Notes under the pieces: generated by a model
Database searches by the model: none
What the model saw: only the letters and a program-made list of their open reading frames with translations
Told to the model about the DNA's origin: nothing
In this document: positions 32,071 through 43,931 of the stretch, piece by piece
Layout of the letters: each line of letters opens with the position of its first letter
Position numbering within the stretch: position 1 is the stretch's first letter
Assembly: GCA_035772735.1 (NCBI GenBank)
Contig: JASDFA010000010.1
Location: 121,036,001 to 121,100,000 of the forward strand
Direction of reading: 5' to 3'
Length of the DNA: 64,000 bases
DNA from: Datura wrightii
Lineage: Eukaryota; Streptophyta; Magnoliopsida; Solanales; Solanaceae
Program-made: the position numbers and the translations under genes

Positions 32071-34555
32071 TGTTATACCCCAGAAGGTCAAAGATCGGAC
32101 CCCGGAATTGAAATAGAAAAATTGTAAAATTGATGTTGCAAGCACAGGACGAGTCATGGGACGACCCGTGCGAAGACCCCACAAGTCGTTAGGTGACTCG
32201 TGGGGAGACCTAGGGGAAGTGAAAGACTGAGGTCCCCACGAGTGAGGGAATGACTCGTAGTCAGCCACCACGAGTTTTCATGTCAATCGTGGGGTGGTGT
32301 GGGAATATAGATAGAGGAGATGTCTAGTGTATCTAACGGATGGGACCCTACGAGTCGCGGTCTGTCCCAATGACTCGTGAGAAAGTAGGATGATTTTCAT
32401 TGATGTTAAGTAAATGTACTTAATGGAAGGTGACCACGAGTCGTGATCACTGGGGACGAGTCATTAAGTCCATAAGTTACGAGCCCCAACAGTTTATTTA
32501 ATTAGTGCACTTGATGGGCGACTCGACAAGTCATTGCTCGTCCTAACGAATAGTTAGGTCACCCATTTGGGTCACCTAGCGGTTATTTTCTGCGAAATAG
32601 TAAGGACTTTCTCATAATTTCCTAAGTTCCTAAGACCTATACTACATCATTTAAGGCTCTTTTTAGTGGGTTTTAAGCAGGGGGAAACCCATTCTAAGCC
32701 ATTCTTCCCATGCATGCATGTTTGAAGGTTTGAAGAGGAGATTCAAGGAAAAATCTCAATGTTTCCATTGGAATACCAGCTTGGGCTATTAGAGGGTGTT
32801 AAATTTCACCATTTTCAGGTATGTAAGCCTATGAGTGGGTGTCTTCTTCCACACCCATGCCCAGTTTCTATCAAATGTGATAAATTGTCTATGACCAAGT
32901 ATGGGGATTTACCTAATTTCATAATCCTTTAATCTCTACACATGTAAATTACAATTATATTGAGGAATTGTGAATCTTTGATAGATCTTTAATTTTTTTT
33001 CAATCAAAAATGTGATTTATAACTTATGAAATTGAATGCCCATGGATGAGGAGTTCAAGAAAGAAGAGATTGATGTTGAATGTATGATGACGATGAGATA
33101 TAATGATGAAAAGCATGTGTCTAAAGCTATCCATGATTGTGATGTTGTTTTCAAAATAAAATGTGTAGATCCTAGTATGATAAAGCTTTGGGCATGCCCA
33201 CATGATGATTTAAAGTGATGATTTTCCTGACGTAAGCTTACCACATTGTTTAAAGTGAAGTTTTTTCCCAATTTTTCATAAATTATAGCTTGTGGTATGT
33301 TGAGTTAAATATTTCTACATGTAGCTTAACACATGATTTGGAGTAGATGCTCCTACCTTTGATTGAGCTTGTGGTATGTTTTGAAATAAAGCTTCTCTAT
33401 GCATGAATGTATAATTGATATGTATGCCATCATTTAGCTTTGTCAATAGAAAATGTTGAGGTTCGTTTAATACGATATTGAGTTATGCATGATTTCATAT
33501 TGAGATTCGTCATTAGATGATATTGAGCTTTAGTATATACGATATGGAGAGCGTTGCATGTTTTTGCGAGAAGAGTCTAGCACCAAGCGGGTTAAGGGTC
33601 GATCACCCTAGGCCCTAAAACTACGCGCCAACGTAAGTTGATACTATTATAATATTGGGACTTCCCTTGTGAGCTATCCCCATCCTGGTTTGCCCTTAAG
33701 CTTGATATCGATATCATGGTATCGTCCATCGCTTGGAAAGGTTATGGATGGATCTACCCACTTTAGTGTGATAGTTGGGGCCATATAAGCTCTATCGTGG
33801 TATGTCGGTTAAGTGACGAGTCTTCCACTGTCTATATCATTCAGATTTGCATATTCATTTCTCATGATGATTACCCTATTCATGCATGTTCAAGAACTAA
33901 GGTTTGACTCATTGTTCAACTTTTGATATAATTGTTATGTTTCAGCTTGAGTCATTCGAGTCAGTCATGATATTATAAAGTGATATATGGTCATGGTACG
34001 ATAAGATTGCGATTTCAGAATTAAAACATATGGCCCATGTACTTATGCTTGAAATCTTATGATATGTTATGAAATGTTATAAATGATTTACTTTACTAGA
34101 GCGGTTTACTTACTTTTCGTAGTCGGTACATTTTACGTACTGACCACATACTTTCTATGTTGCGTCATTTCATGATGTAGGACCCAGGTCTCAAGTTCAG
34201 CCCCGTTTGTAGCCGCTGTTCAGAATTCGCACCTACTTATTTGGTGAGTCCTCATCTTTCGGGGACTAGACCTTCAATTATTTTAGATTTCCTTTCAGTT
34301 TCAGTATTGTTGAGCTAGTTGGGGGTGTTGTCCCGTCAGCTTATCCAGATTAGAGGCTTATCAGACTAGATGTGTACTCAGCTTAAGATATTTATTCTGT
34401 CATTATATTAAGTTGACTTCTACTGAGTTTATAATTATGTTTTCTTTATGTTTATTGAATGAGTTAGTTAAATTCTTATGCCATGAGTCGACTTGGGGTC
34501 TCTAAGGGTTCCTTGTCCCGTGTCTACGATCCGACACTCTGTTCGGGTCGTGACA
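32071..34555 (+). repeat. 5' LTR of element E
   Basis: This 2485-bp LTR runs from TGTTATACCCC to GGGTCGTGACA. ACGAGTCGTGG-type words cluster at 32140-32560. The 14-bp palindrome TGATATCGATATCA is at 33703-33716 and the conserved hairpin at 34161-34179. In the first 300 bases it differs from the 3' LTR at roughly one base in ten by eye. An open frame at 33036-33218 is not a gene. Confidence 0.9.
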
Positions 34556-34559
34556 AACT

Positions 34560-34570
34560 TGGTATCAGAG
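34560..34570 (+). other. Primer-binding site of element E
   Basis: TGGTATCAGAG is complementary to the 3' end of initiator tRNA-Met and lies four bases after the LTR. The following AGTCATAGG does not extend the match. Confidence 0.85.
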
Positions 34571-34761
34571 TCATAGGTTTGATGTGTCCGAGGGAGTCTG
34601 AGATCCACGTTAGGTAGAGTCTTTTTCATTAGTGTGAAGCGCGCCACACTTATGACGAAGAGGCTACTAGACGTTTTAATGTTCCCTTCTTTCATGATCT
34701 ATGTCGTGCAATGAAAAACCTTTCTATCCTTCTAATTCATGCTACTGGTGATTGTAGAATC

Positions 34762-36010
34762 ATGGCTCCTCAAAGGATGAATGGAAGGAGAAATAGAGGT
34801 GGTGAGGGCAACAAGGATGAAAACAGTCATGATCATCAGCCAGGCCCACCAGTTCAGGAGCCTTAGGCACCAGAGTCAGCCGCTCATGCTGAGTTCCGAG
34901 CTGCCATTCAGATGCTTGCGCGGGACTTGACCACTCAGGTCAATCAGCAAGCCGTTGCGCATTTTCCGCAAAATGGCAATGTGGCGGTGGCTCGAGTCAG
35001 GCACTTCTTGAGGATGAACCCGCCGGAGTTTCTAGGGTCCAAGGTAGATGAGGACCCGCATGATTTCATTGATGAGATTGTCAAGATCACCCAGGTTATG
35101 GGGGTGAGTAGGGTTGAGTGCACAGAGTTGGCCTCCTACCAGTTGAAGGGGGTTGTGCACATTTTGTTCCGCCAGTGGAAGGACAAGTGTTGCAGGAGTA
35201 GGTCCGATCATATGGGAGGAGTTTCAGGTTGCATTCCTAAATCTGTTCTTCCCTTAATAGATGAGGGAGTTGAAGGCGGCCGAGTACGTAAATCTAAAGC
35301 AAGGAAGGATGACTGTCTAGGAGTATGCCCTTGAGTTCAGTCACCTATTCATGTATGCCCTGGAGTTAGTGATCGACCAGCGGGCGTGGGTGAGAAGATT
35401 TGTGCATGGTGTAGTAGGATATTTGGACAAGGAATGCAAGATAGCGATGCTTCATCAAGAAATGGAATTCCCTCACGTTGATTTGTACGCTCGGTAGATG
35501 GAGGCGGCAGATTCGAGGGAGAGGAAGGCCAAGAGGGCCAGGATTAAGGACCATAGATTCTCTCAGTAGAGGTCCGGTGGTGGGCACCGACGGCAGACTA
35601 ACCAGAGATCATCAGCCCCATCATCTTTAGCGCTGAGTGTGCCATATAGGCCTAGACATGATCAGAAAGGGCGAGCCTCAGGCTCGAGGGGTCATAGCAG
35701 TAAGCCCGCAGACTCCAGCATTCCATCTTGTCGTAAGTGCGGTCGAGGACACATAGGCCAGAGCTTGTTAGGGAAAGGAGCTTGTTTTGGATGTGGACAG
35801 CCTAGACATATGCTCAGAGATTGTCCCACTGCAATATGGTATCAGGTTGGGGGCCGAGGCCTAGCTTCTAGCTCAGCAGCCCCTCCCCCAAGCACAACAC
35901 ATCAGGGGGCATCTACTAGCACAGCTGGTGGGAAGTGCCAGAACAGATTCTATGCCTTAGCCACTCGTCAGGAGCAGGAGGCCTCACCAGATGTAGTCAC
36001 CGATAGGTGA
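34762..36010 (+). pseudogene. gag of element E
   Basis: This starts MAPQRMNGRRNRGG at 34762 and has an in-frame TAG at 34864. The capsid part includes EFRAAIQMLARDLTTQVNQQ and FLRMNPPEFLGSKVDEDPHD. A frame change follows near 35170-35215, and further TAGs lie at 35318, 35495 and 35567, each where relatives have Gln. The C-terminus (35639-36010) retains a perfect zinc knuckle, CFGCGQPRHMLRDC, spaced C-x2-C-x4-H-x4-C, which binds packaged RNA. It is preceded by CRKCGRGH. The Ser/Ala/Pro-rich linker to protease ends QNRFYALATRQEQE. Confidence 0.9.
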
Positions 36011-36606
36011 GAGTCTGTCATGTTGATGTTTATGAATTATTAGATCTGAGGACCTTGTCTTTTGTGACACCTTATGTGGACAGTCGATTCGGAGTTAGTC
36101 CCGATGTCTTATTAGATCCCTTCTTAGTTTCTACTCCAGTAGGTGACTCAGTTATAGCTAGACGGGTGTATAGAGATTGCTTGGTCTTAGTTCTTCATAA
36201 GGTCACCTCAACAAACTTGATAGAGTTAGACATGACCTACTTTGACGTTATTCTCGGCATGGATTGGCTATTTGCATGCTATGCTTCAGTTAATTATAGG
36301 ACCCGGTCAGTAGAGTTCAGATTTCCGGGTGAGCCTATCTTAGAATTGGAGGGTAGTTTAGCTATGCTTGTAGGTCGATTTATTTCCTACCATAAGGCCA
36401 GCAAGATGATTTCTAAGGGTTGTTTGTACCATCTAGTTAGGGTTAAGGACGTGGAGTCTGAAACCCCGACTATCCAGTCCGTACCAGTAATACGTGAGTA
36501 TCCAGAGGTCTTCCTTGATGATTTTCCAGGTGTCCCTCCCGAGCGGGAGATTGATTTCGGTATAGATCTTCTTCCCGACATGCGGCCTATATCTATTCTG
36601 CCTTAA
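36007..36606 (+). pseudogene. Aspartic protease of element E
   Basis: The frame is open for 199 codons and overlaps the end of gag. The active-site loop reads LLDLRTLSFVTPY, where relatives have DPGATLSFVTPY. The Asp remains but the Pro-Gly-Ala is lost, so activity is unlikely. The second hallmark, DVILGMDWLFACYASVN, and the linker FPGVPPEREIDFGIDLLPD are present. The first residues are the linker from gag, not a true start, because protease is made as part of a polyprotein. Confidence 0.88.
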
Positions 36607-36609
36607 AAA

Positions 36610-37830
36610 ATGGATTCAGCTGAGCTAAAAGAGTTGAAGGATCAGTTGAAGGACCTGTTGGATAAAGGCTTTATAGGCCGAATAAGTCTCCATGTGGTGC
36701 ACCAGTGTTATTTGTCCAGAAGAAGGATGGTTCGCTTCGGATGTGCATTGACTATCAGCAGTTGAACAAGGTCACTGTCAAGAACAGGTATCCTTTACCC
36801 AGGATCGATTATTCGTTTGACTAGCTTCAGTGTGCCAAATGTTTCTCCAAGATTGATCTCAAGTCTGGGTATCACCAGCTAAGGGTTCGGGAGAGAGACA
36901 TCCCAAAAACCGATTTCAGGACTCGGTATGGCCACTACGAATTTGTTGTTATGTCTTTTGGATTAACCAATGCCCCTGCAAATTTTATGGATCTAATGAC
37001 CAGGGTGTTCAAGGCATATCTGTACATGTTCATGATTGTGTTCATTGATGACATCCTTATATACTCTCAAAGCGAGGAGGAGCATGCCGCTCACTTGAGA
37101 ATAGTGCTTTAGACCCTCAAGGATCGCCAGTTGTATGCAATGTTCAGCAAATGTGGGTTTTGGTTGGACTAGGTGGCATTTCTAGGCCTTGTGGTATCAG
37201 GTGAGGGCATAAAAGTAGATTCTCATAAGATCGAGGTGGTGAAGAACTGGCCTAGACTCGTTAACCCATCATATATTCAGGGTTTTTTAGGCTTAGCGGG
37301 TTACTATCGGAGATTTGTGAAGGGTTTTTCATCTATTGCCGCAACATTGACCAAGTTGACTCAAAAGAAGGTGAAGTTCCAATGGTCGGAGGCTTGTGAG
37401 AAAAGCTTCCCAGAGTTGAAAACCCGACTCACTTCAGCACCAGTGTTGACTCTACACGAGGGTACAGATGTCTTTGTTGTGTATTGTGATGCTTCGCGAG
37501 TCTGACTCGGGTGTGTGTTGATGAAGCATGGGAAAGTGATAGCATATGCCTCGAGATAGTTGAAAGTTCATGAAAAGAATTACCTGACCCATGATCTTGA
37601 ATTGGCCATGGTGGTGTTTGAATTAAAGATATGACGGAATTACTTGTATGGTGTCCACGTGGATGTATTCACGGATCACAAGAGCTTTCAATATGTGTTC
37701 ACGTAGAAATATCTCAATCTCCGACAAATGAGGTGGTTGGAGTTACTAAAGGATTATGACATGAGTTTTCTTTACCACCCGGGCAAAGCTAATGTGGTTT
37801 CGGATGCACTTAGTAGACTCTCTATGGAGA
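36610..37830 (+). pseudogene. Reverse transcriptase and RNase H of element E
   Basis: The fingers begin KELKDQLKDLLDKGFI. A frame shift follows near 36675, then KDGSLRMCIDYQQLNK. FSKIDLKSGYHQLRV carries the first catalytic Asp, YGHYEFVVMSFGLTNAPA follows, and the FIDDILIYS box at about 37040-37066 carries the other two. Later blocks are FLGLAGYYRRFVKGFSSIA and KLTQKKVKFQW, then RNase H with VYCDASR, VDVFTDHKSFQ and YHPGKANVVSDALSR. Stops lie at 37110, 37170, 37503, 37557, 37631 and 37704. Most are TAG where relatives have Gln. Confidence 0.9.
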
Positions 37831-38142
37831 GTGTGTCCCACGTGGATGAGGGAAGGAAGGAGTTGGTGAAGGAGGTCCATCGACTCACAAGGTTCGGAGT
37901 TAGATTGGTCGACTCGATCGATGGCGGTGTTGTCGTGCAAAACAGATCAGAATCGTCCTTGGTGGTTGATGTCAAATCTAGACAAGGTGAGGATCCGATT
38001 TTAGTAAAGCTGAAGGAAGTCATTCAAAGTCAAAATGTGGAGGTCTTCTCCCAAGGGAGAGATGGTGTACTGCGATACCAGGGTCGTCTATGTGTTCCAA
38101 ATGTCGATAATTTGAGGGACCGGATATTACATGAGGCACATG
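37831..38142 (+). pseudogene. Integrase of element E, N-terminal piece
   Basis: The frame is continuous from RNase H through the connection segment (LSMESVSHVDEGRKELVKEV) to the N-terminal zinc-binding domain, reading GRLCVPNVDNLRDRILHEAH. It is cut at the His by solo LTR S. Codons resume in frame at 42419, on the right side, after one copy of the target duplication is removed. Confidence 0.88.
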
Positions 38143-41100
38143 TGTTACACCCCGGAATTTTTATTGGTAACTATTTGATGTTTTATGCTAGGTTAGGGAA
38201 AGTACAGGTTGTATATTGCTCGTAGGTGTCAAGGGAAATGTGTACGATCAAAAAAACCAAAGAGTATGTGAAGTTCATAAGTAAGGGTCAACTTTAAACG
38301 ACCATAGCTCCAAATATATAATGAATTAGAAGCCCCATAACATATCAAATTAAAGGTATTTGAATCTAGTTTTCATAACATCAAACCTCTTGTCAATCAG
38401 ACTTCGGGGTAAAAAGTTATAGGCATTTTACCGAACAATCACGAGCGGTGACGCAGGCATGACGCCCTAGCGCCTCCACCACCCTATTTACTTCAAAATC
38501 TGATTTTCCCTTATAGAAAACATTTCCAGATAAATCTAAATCGACCAGCTTGCTAAGGATTCCATTTCTCTCTCAATTCTAACAGCTTGGACAAAGAAAA
38601 TCAAGTAGGAACACCAAGAAAAGTTCAAGAAAATCACAAGATAAGTTGAGAATACCTTGCCAAGTATGTTAGGGGCTGTTTTGGAGCTTGATTTGGCAAG
38701 GTTTTGAAGAAGTTTTTCTGCGTTTCAAAATCTATTTGGACTGCCTATATATCCATCTTTGAGTAGGTGTTGGAATCAGGAGAAAAGGTAAGGATTTCTC
38801 CCCTTTTAAACCTCTCAAATTGCATAGCAAAAATCTGGAAATTGGCAGCTAAGTGAGCTGCCAATGGACTGTTTGTTAGCTGAGTCTTGCTCGTTTTCCT
38901 TAGGCTTTTTGGCTTTTTATTTTGCTGGAATTATATTTTATATTGAGGGGTAGAACCACACAAAATATAAGGTAAAATTTCCTCTATTTGCTCCCTCAAA
39001 AGTTAATGAAAAGTAGTTGAGAAAATGGCTAATGTTATTGATGTTGACGTGTGTTGTTGTTGCTATTTCGACTGCCTCTGATTAGTTATGTTGGCTGCAT
39101 TTTTTTGATATAGATTAAGCTTTTTGTTGTCCTATAAAACCACTGGATTAAGGGGGTTGAAGGCTGATCATTTAGATAGGAATTCGGCTAGAGAAAAGTC
39201 CATCGGAGAAAGGTATGTAAAGGCGTCCCTTTCCTTGTTTTTCAAGCACGAAACTAAGTTATTGAAAGGATCAATATTCCTATGTTCTTAAAATCATATT
39301 GAGGAATGTATTATCGTTTCCAAAGGGTTGGAACTACTTGGAATAAAGCTTGAATTGTTAAGAATGGTTGAAGCAAACAAACGTGAAGGGAAAGGCATAA
39401 TTTTTATACAATTGTTGCCGGAGTTCTAAATCGAGTCTGAAGTCCCTTAACGTGGGCGCCGTGAGCTAGTCCTTTTCAGTATACTGTATATGTGATGTTG
39501 AATATATGTTAATATCTGGTCACTTAGTGAAATTGGTACGAAATGCTAAGACGACGACACGTAATTGAACTTAAGCTAAGAAGATGATGCTAAGCCGATT
39601 GAGGGTAAACGATCTTATTGAAATGTTGTTTTAATAATGTTGTTAATCCCTACTATATGTTTATGTTTTAAAGTTCTTAAGATAAAAAGTAGATTTTATG
39701 TTTTTCCTCTTTAAAGCTGAGCAAGCGGCACGTAGCGAATAAGCTAAATCGATACATGTTAACGGGGGAAAGCGTGGCTAAGTTTTCAATTAGACAAATA
39801 GGTAAGTGTATATAAGAATTGATGGAATAGTGAACACGAGGGTAAAGACTTGAGTGTAGAATGAATAATTTTTTGCAAAGAAGTTAAGATGAATAAGGAA
39901 AGTAGAGCAAAATATTGTTAAATTAGACGATATGGGTTACGATTGTGAATGAGGTAGGCAACAACTAGGAAGATTAACCCTGTTCTAAAGACGTTTAGCA
40001 AAAGAGTTATAAATTAAGTTTTTTATGTTCAGTATGAGTTACGTTGATGAATAACCACTAAAGTGTTAACCTTCTACGAAATAATTAGAGTTGAACGTCT
40101 GCAAAATAGTAACTTAAGTTGAGAAGCTCTTTGCTGTACCCCTAAAGGATTATGTTAAGTTATCTATTCTAAGTGTTGGAATTTTCTACCATGTCTGAAA
40201 AGGGTAATCCTAGGATCTTCTAAGTCACTTATGATTATGTAAGCTTTCTTAAGCTCCGCAGATAATTGCAAAGTTATGTAAGTTAATCCAGCATCACCTG
40301 AATTACGACTATATATCTTTATTTACCTATAAGGCATCACTTAGAGAGTTACTCACAAGTTCCCCAAGTTATAGAGCTCCAAGTCTCAGAGCCTTAAGTT
40401 ATGTCTTTACATCCCTAATTTATGTTGAAATGTGCTAGCTGATCTAAGAAGTTTTTGATAGATCATATTTCGAGAATTATGCTAATGTCTCGGTCATGTA
40501 TCTGATGTTGTGTACAACTCTAATAACTCAAGTCTTTATATGTCTTCCCAGTAAGAAGTCTTAATGTGTATGATTTTCATGCTATAACATACTGTTGAAT
40601 TCTTTCAGTTATATTCAAGTCATACATCTTTATGTTTAGCTCTTGTTGAGCTATCAGTTGAATTTCCTAAATCCAGAGGAGAGGTTCTCCCAGGTACCAA
40701 TGTTCCTAATGTCTAAGTAAATATAAGTGCAGTCTATGATAATGATCAGTTAAGCTTAGAACTTCTAATCCTAGGAAGTCACCTGGAGGTCACTCAGCTA
40801 ACTAAATATGAGTTTATAGGTTAGGCAGAAGTCTCATACGTTGTATGTATGTAATTCAACTCTCAACTCTACGTATATGTTAAGCGTTATGACAATAACT
40901 CCAAGCTTCAAGTTATAAGTCCCATGTTTTCCTGCAAATAAGGCAAATGAATTGAGAACTGCATGTGCTCATCGACGTGATAAGTTTGGCAATGAAATTC
41001 TAGGCATAGTTGTCGATACATGTAAAGGAACCACCCTGTGGGCAGTATATATATGTAGTTTTCAGATGTCAAAGGATTGTATAGAAATGGGAATCTATGT

Positions 41101-42418
41101 GCTTCTACTCAAGCGATACGTTAAATTGGTAAGACTATCTGTAGAACATTGCTTGTAAGACTTCTATAATTCTTATGTTGGCTAAACCTCGTGAAGGTCC
41201 GTCGAGTCACTAAGTTGACATTTTTGTGTTTAATTTGACAGCTTTACGTGATATATGTGCACATTTTCTAATTTTACATGGTATATGTGCTCACTTGTAT
41301 TTATATGTTACGGAAGAGACTGATTACGACCAAAGATTAAGAATTTGTCATTTCAATGCTACATGTGTTAAATTTGCCTTAGTATAAGCTTTATCGGCTC
41401 CATTAATGATTATGATTGAGAATATTTTTATTTTACCCCGGTATTGCACCGACTGTAGATGTTTTTATTTTACCCTGGTATTGCACCGGCTGGAGATGTT
41501 TTTATTTTACCCCGGTATTGAACACCGGCTGGGGATCTTTTTATTTTACCCCGGTGTGGTACACCAGTTGGAGATATTTTTATTTTACCCTAGTGTGGTA
41601 CACCCGCTGGACGAATTTTATATATGGATTTACGATTGGTTGGTCGTTGGCATTACAGTTATAGCTTCTTTCTTGTGCAATTCTTAATTGCATTTTCATC
41701 TCATTATAGAGTTATTATCAAGTTTCAGTTCCAGGATACCAGGTTGTTACCATTCCTTATTTCTGGTTCAGTTATCTTGAGTTTAGTTATGTTATAGTAA
41801 GTTGATATCAATTACAAGTTGCAGAGTTCCAGGTTATATTTATCCTTTATATGTTTATGTGCTAAGTTAGTTATTACAGGATTGTTATCTCATGGTTACA
41901 GTTTCAGCCTCACATACCAGTACATTTCATTCGTACTGACGTCACCTTGCTTTGGGACCTGCATTCGTGCCGCAGGTGCAGGTAGAGGTCAGGATGGCCA
42001 TTTGAGTAGCAGTTCGTGAGATCAACAGATGGTTGGTATGCTCCTTTCTTCCTGGAGCTAGGGCGTAGTTATTTATGCTTGAGTTTTGAGATGCGGTTAT
42101 GGGTAGGTCGGAGCCTTGTTCCGACCATCAGTCAGTTTACTCTTTAGAGGCTTTGTGGACTTAGTGTGTATGGTGTTATTCAGTTTGTGGCCTCGTCGGC
42201 TTATTGTTGCTTGGTTTAGCACACTAATTGCCTTGGTTGTATTTCAATTGTTTACCTCGCATTGTTGAGACCTTATGGGTCCCGTTTATACTTCAGTTGA
42301 TTATGATAGGTGGTCTGGATAGCCTAAGTGTTATAGTTATAGATGTCATATAGCCGGCTTCTCGATCAATCATGAATCGAGTGCCAGTTGCGCCCTACCC
42401 CAGTTTTGGGGTGTGACA
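38143..42418 (+). repeat. Solo LTR S inside the integrase of E
   Basis: This is 4276 bp with ends TGTTACACCCC and GGGGTGTGACA, imperfect inverted repeats of each other. It is flanked by ACATG (38138-38142) and ACATC (42419-42423), a 5-bp duplication with one change. I find no second LTR, PBS or coding region, so it is a solo LTR left by LTR-LTR recombination. Its family differs from the other elements here. It contains the stem-loop array at 41425-41616. Small frames at 40952-41158 and 41819-42019 lack domains. Confidence 0.82.
41425..41616. repeat. Five-unit 37-40-bp stem-loop array in S
   Basis: Units begin TTTTTATTTTACCC and continue with a short inverted repeat: CCGGT/ACCGG in units 1-3, with small changes, and GGTGT/ACACC in units 4 and 5. 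Spacing is 37, 37, 39, 39 and 40 bp. Open frames spanning it (41406-41687) come from the repeat. Confidence 0.8.
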
Positions 42419-43685
42419 ACATCGATCCAGGTATTCTATCTATCCAGGTACCACCAAGATGTATCATGAATTGGGGGAAATATATTGGTGGAACGACATG
42501 AAAAAGGATATTGCAAAATTCCTAGCCAAGTGCTCGAACTGTTAGCAAGTGAAAGTTGAGCATCAAAGGCTGGGAGGCGTACTGCAGGATATTAACATTC
42601 CTACTTGGAAGTGGGAAGAGATAAATATGGACTTCATTACTAGTCTACGTCATACTCGCCGACACTATGATTCTATTTGGGTGGTGGTCGCTAGGTTGAC
42701 CAAGGTTGCACACTTCCTACCGGTCAAAACCACAGATTCAGCGGATGAGTATGCCAAAGTTTATATTTGGGAGTTGGTTCAACTTCATGGAGTGCCCTTG
42801 TCTATTATCTCAGACTGAGGTACTCAGTTTACCTTTCAGTTTTGGCGGTCTTTCCAAAAAGGACTTGGGACTCTGGTTAAACTCAGCACAACATTTCATC
42901 AGCAAATGGATGGCCAGGCGGAGTGGACAATTCAAACTCTCCAGGACATTTGGAGAGCCTGTGTGATGGACTTTAAAGGTAGCTAGGATGATCACTTGCC
43001 TTTGATCGAGTTTGCTTACAATAACAACTATCACTCCAGTATCCAAATGGCACCGTTTGAGGTTCTTTACGGGTGGAGGTGTAGATCTCCAATCGGATGG
43101 TGTGACGCTTGTGAGGAAGGTATGATAGGGCCAGACTCGGTTCACGAGGCTATAGTGAAGGTTGAGTTAATAAGGTACAGGCTGAAAACTGACTAGAGTC
43201 GTCAAAAGTCATATGCAGATGTGAGAAGAAGGGATTTGGAGTTTGAGGTGGATTACTGGATATTTCTAGAGGTATCTCCCATGAAGGGAGTCATGCAGTT
43301 TGGAAAGAAAGGAAAACTCAGTCCTCGCTATATTGGTCCCTACCGGGTTATGAGGAGACTTTGTAAGGTTGCGTATGAGTTGGACTTACCATCAGAGTTA
43401 TCTTTAGCTCATCCCTTCATTCATGTATCTCTCTTGAAAAACCGCTTGGGTTATCTAGCTTTAGTAGTCCCGGTGGAAAGTCTTCGTGTGGGAGATAGCC
43501 TCAATTACGAGGAAATTTCGGTTGCAATCTTGGTTCATCAGGTTCGGAGGATGAGGAACAAAGAAGTAGCTTCGGTGAAGATGTTGTGGAGAAACATGCA
43601 TGTTGAGGGAGCTACGTGGGAAGACGAAGCGGCTATGATGGCTAAATACCCCCACTTGTTCCCTACCGGCCCCATTTCAGTTTAA
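42419..43685 (+). pseudogene. Integrase of element E, core and chromodomain
   Basis: This resumes the zinc-binding region (TKMYHEL) and then the core. IPTWKWEEINMDFITSL has the first Asp, LSIISD has the second followed by a TGA at 42816, and DGQAEWTIQTL keeps the Glu. Further TAGs lie at 42984 and 43194. From 43221 the frame is open for 154 codons with DLEFEVDYWIFLEVSPMKG, HVSLLKN and the chromodomain-like MLWRNMHVEGATWEDE, ending KYPHLFPTGPISV at the natural stop. Small frame adjustments occur near 42820-42970. Confidence 0.9.
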
Positions 43686-43904
43686 GGTACCAGTTTTTTC
43701 CTTAATTATCTAATCAGTTTCCATGTTTAGTTTATGTACGCGAGTTTGAATTATGTTATGATAAATGTATGTGATGCCTGAATTCAGTTCAGCTGTGTAG
43801 TTCTTTTCGGAGGTAGTCATTTCATTAGGTTTTGATTTTAATAATCACTATTTGCATATGATGATTGCATGTTTCTACATTTTCTATGTGTTTCTAGCAT
43901 TCGA

Positions 43905-43931
43905 GGATGAATGTTCCCTAGAGGGAGATAT
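43905..43931 (+). other. Polypurine tract of element E
   Basis: GAGGATGAATG is followed by TTCCCTAGAGGGAGATAT, directly before the 3' LTR. The context matches the tracts of A and B. Confidence 0.75.

Noticed and set aside
41406..41687. Repetitive 82-93-codon frames as a repeat protein
   Set aside because: They arise from the 37-40-bp stem-loop array inside a solo LTR. There is no promoter or domain evidence.
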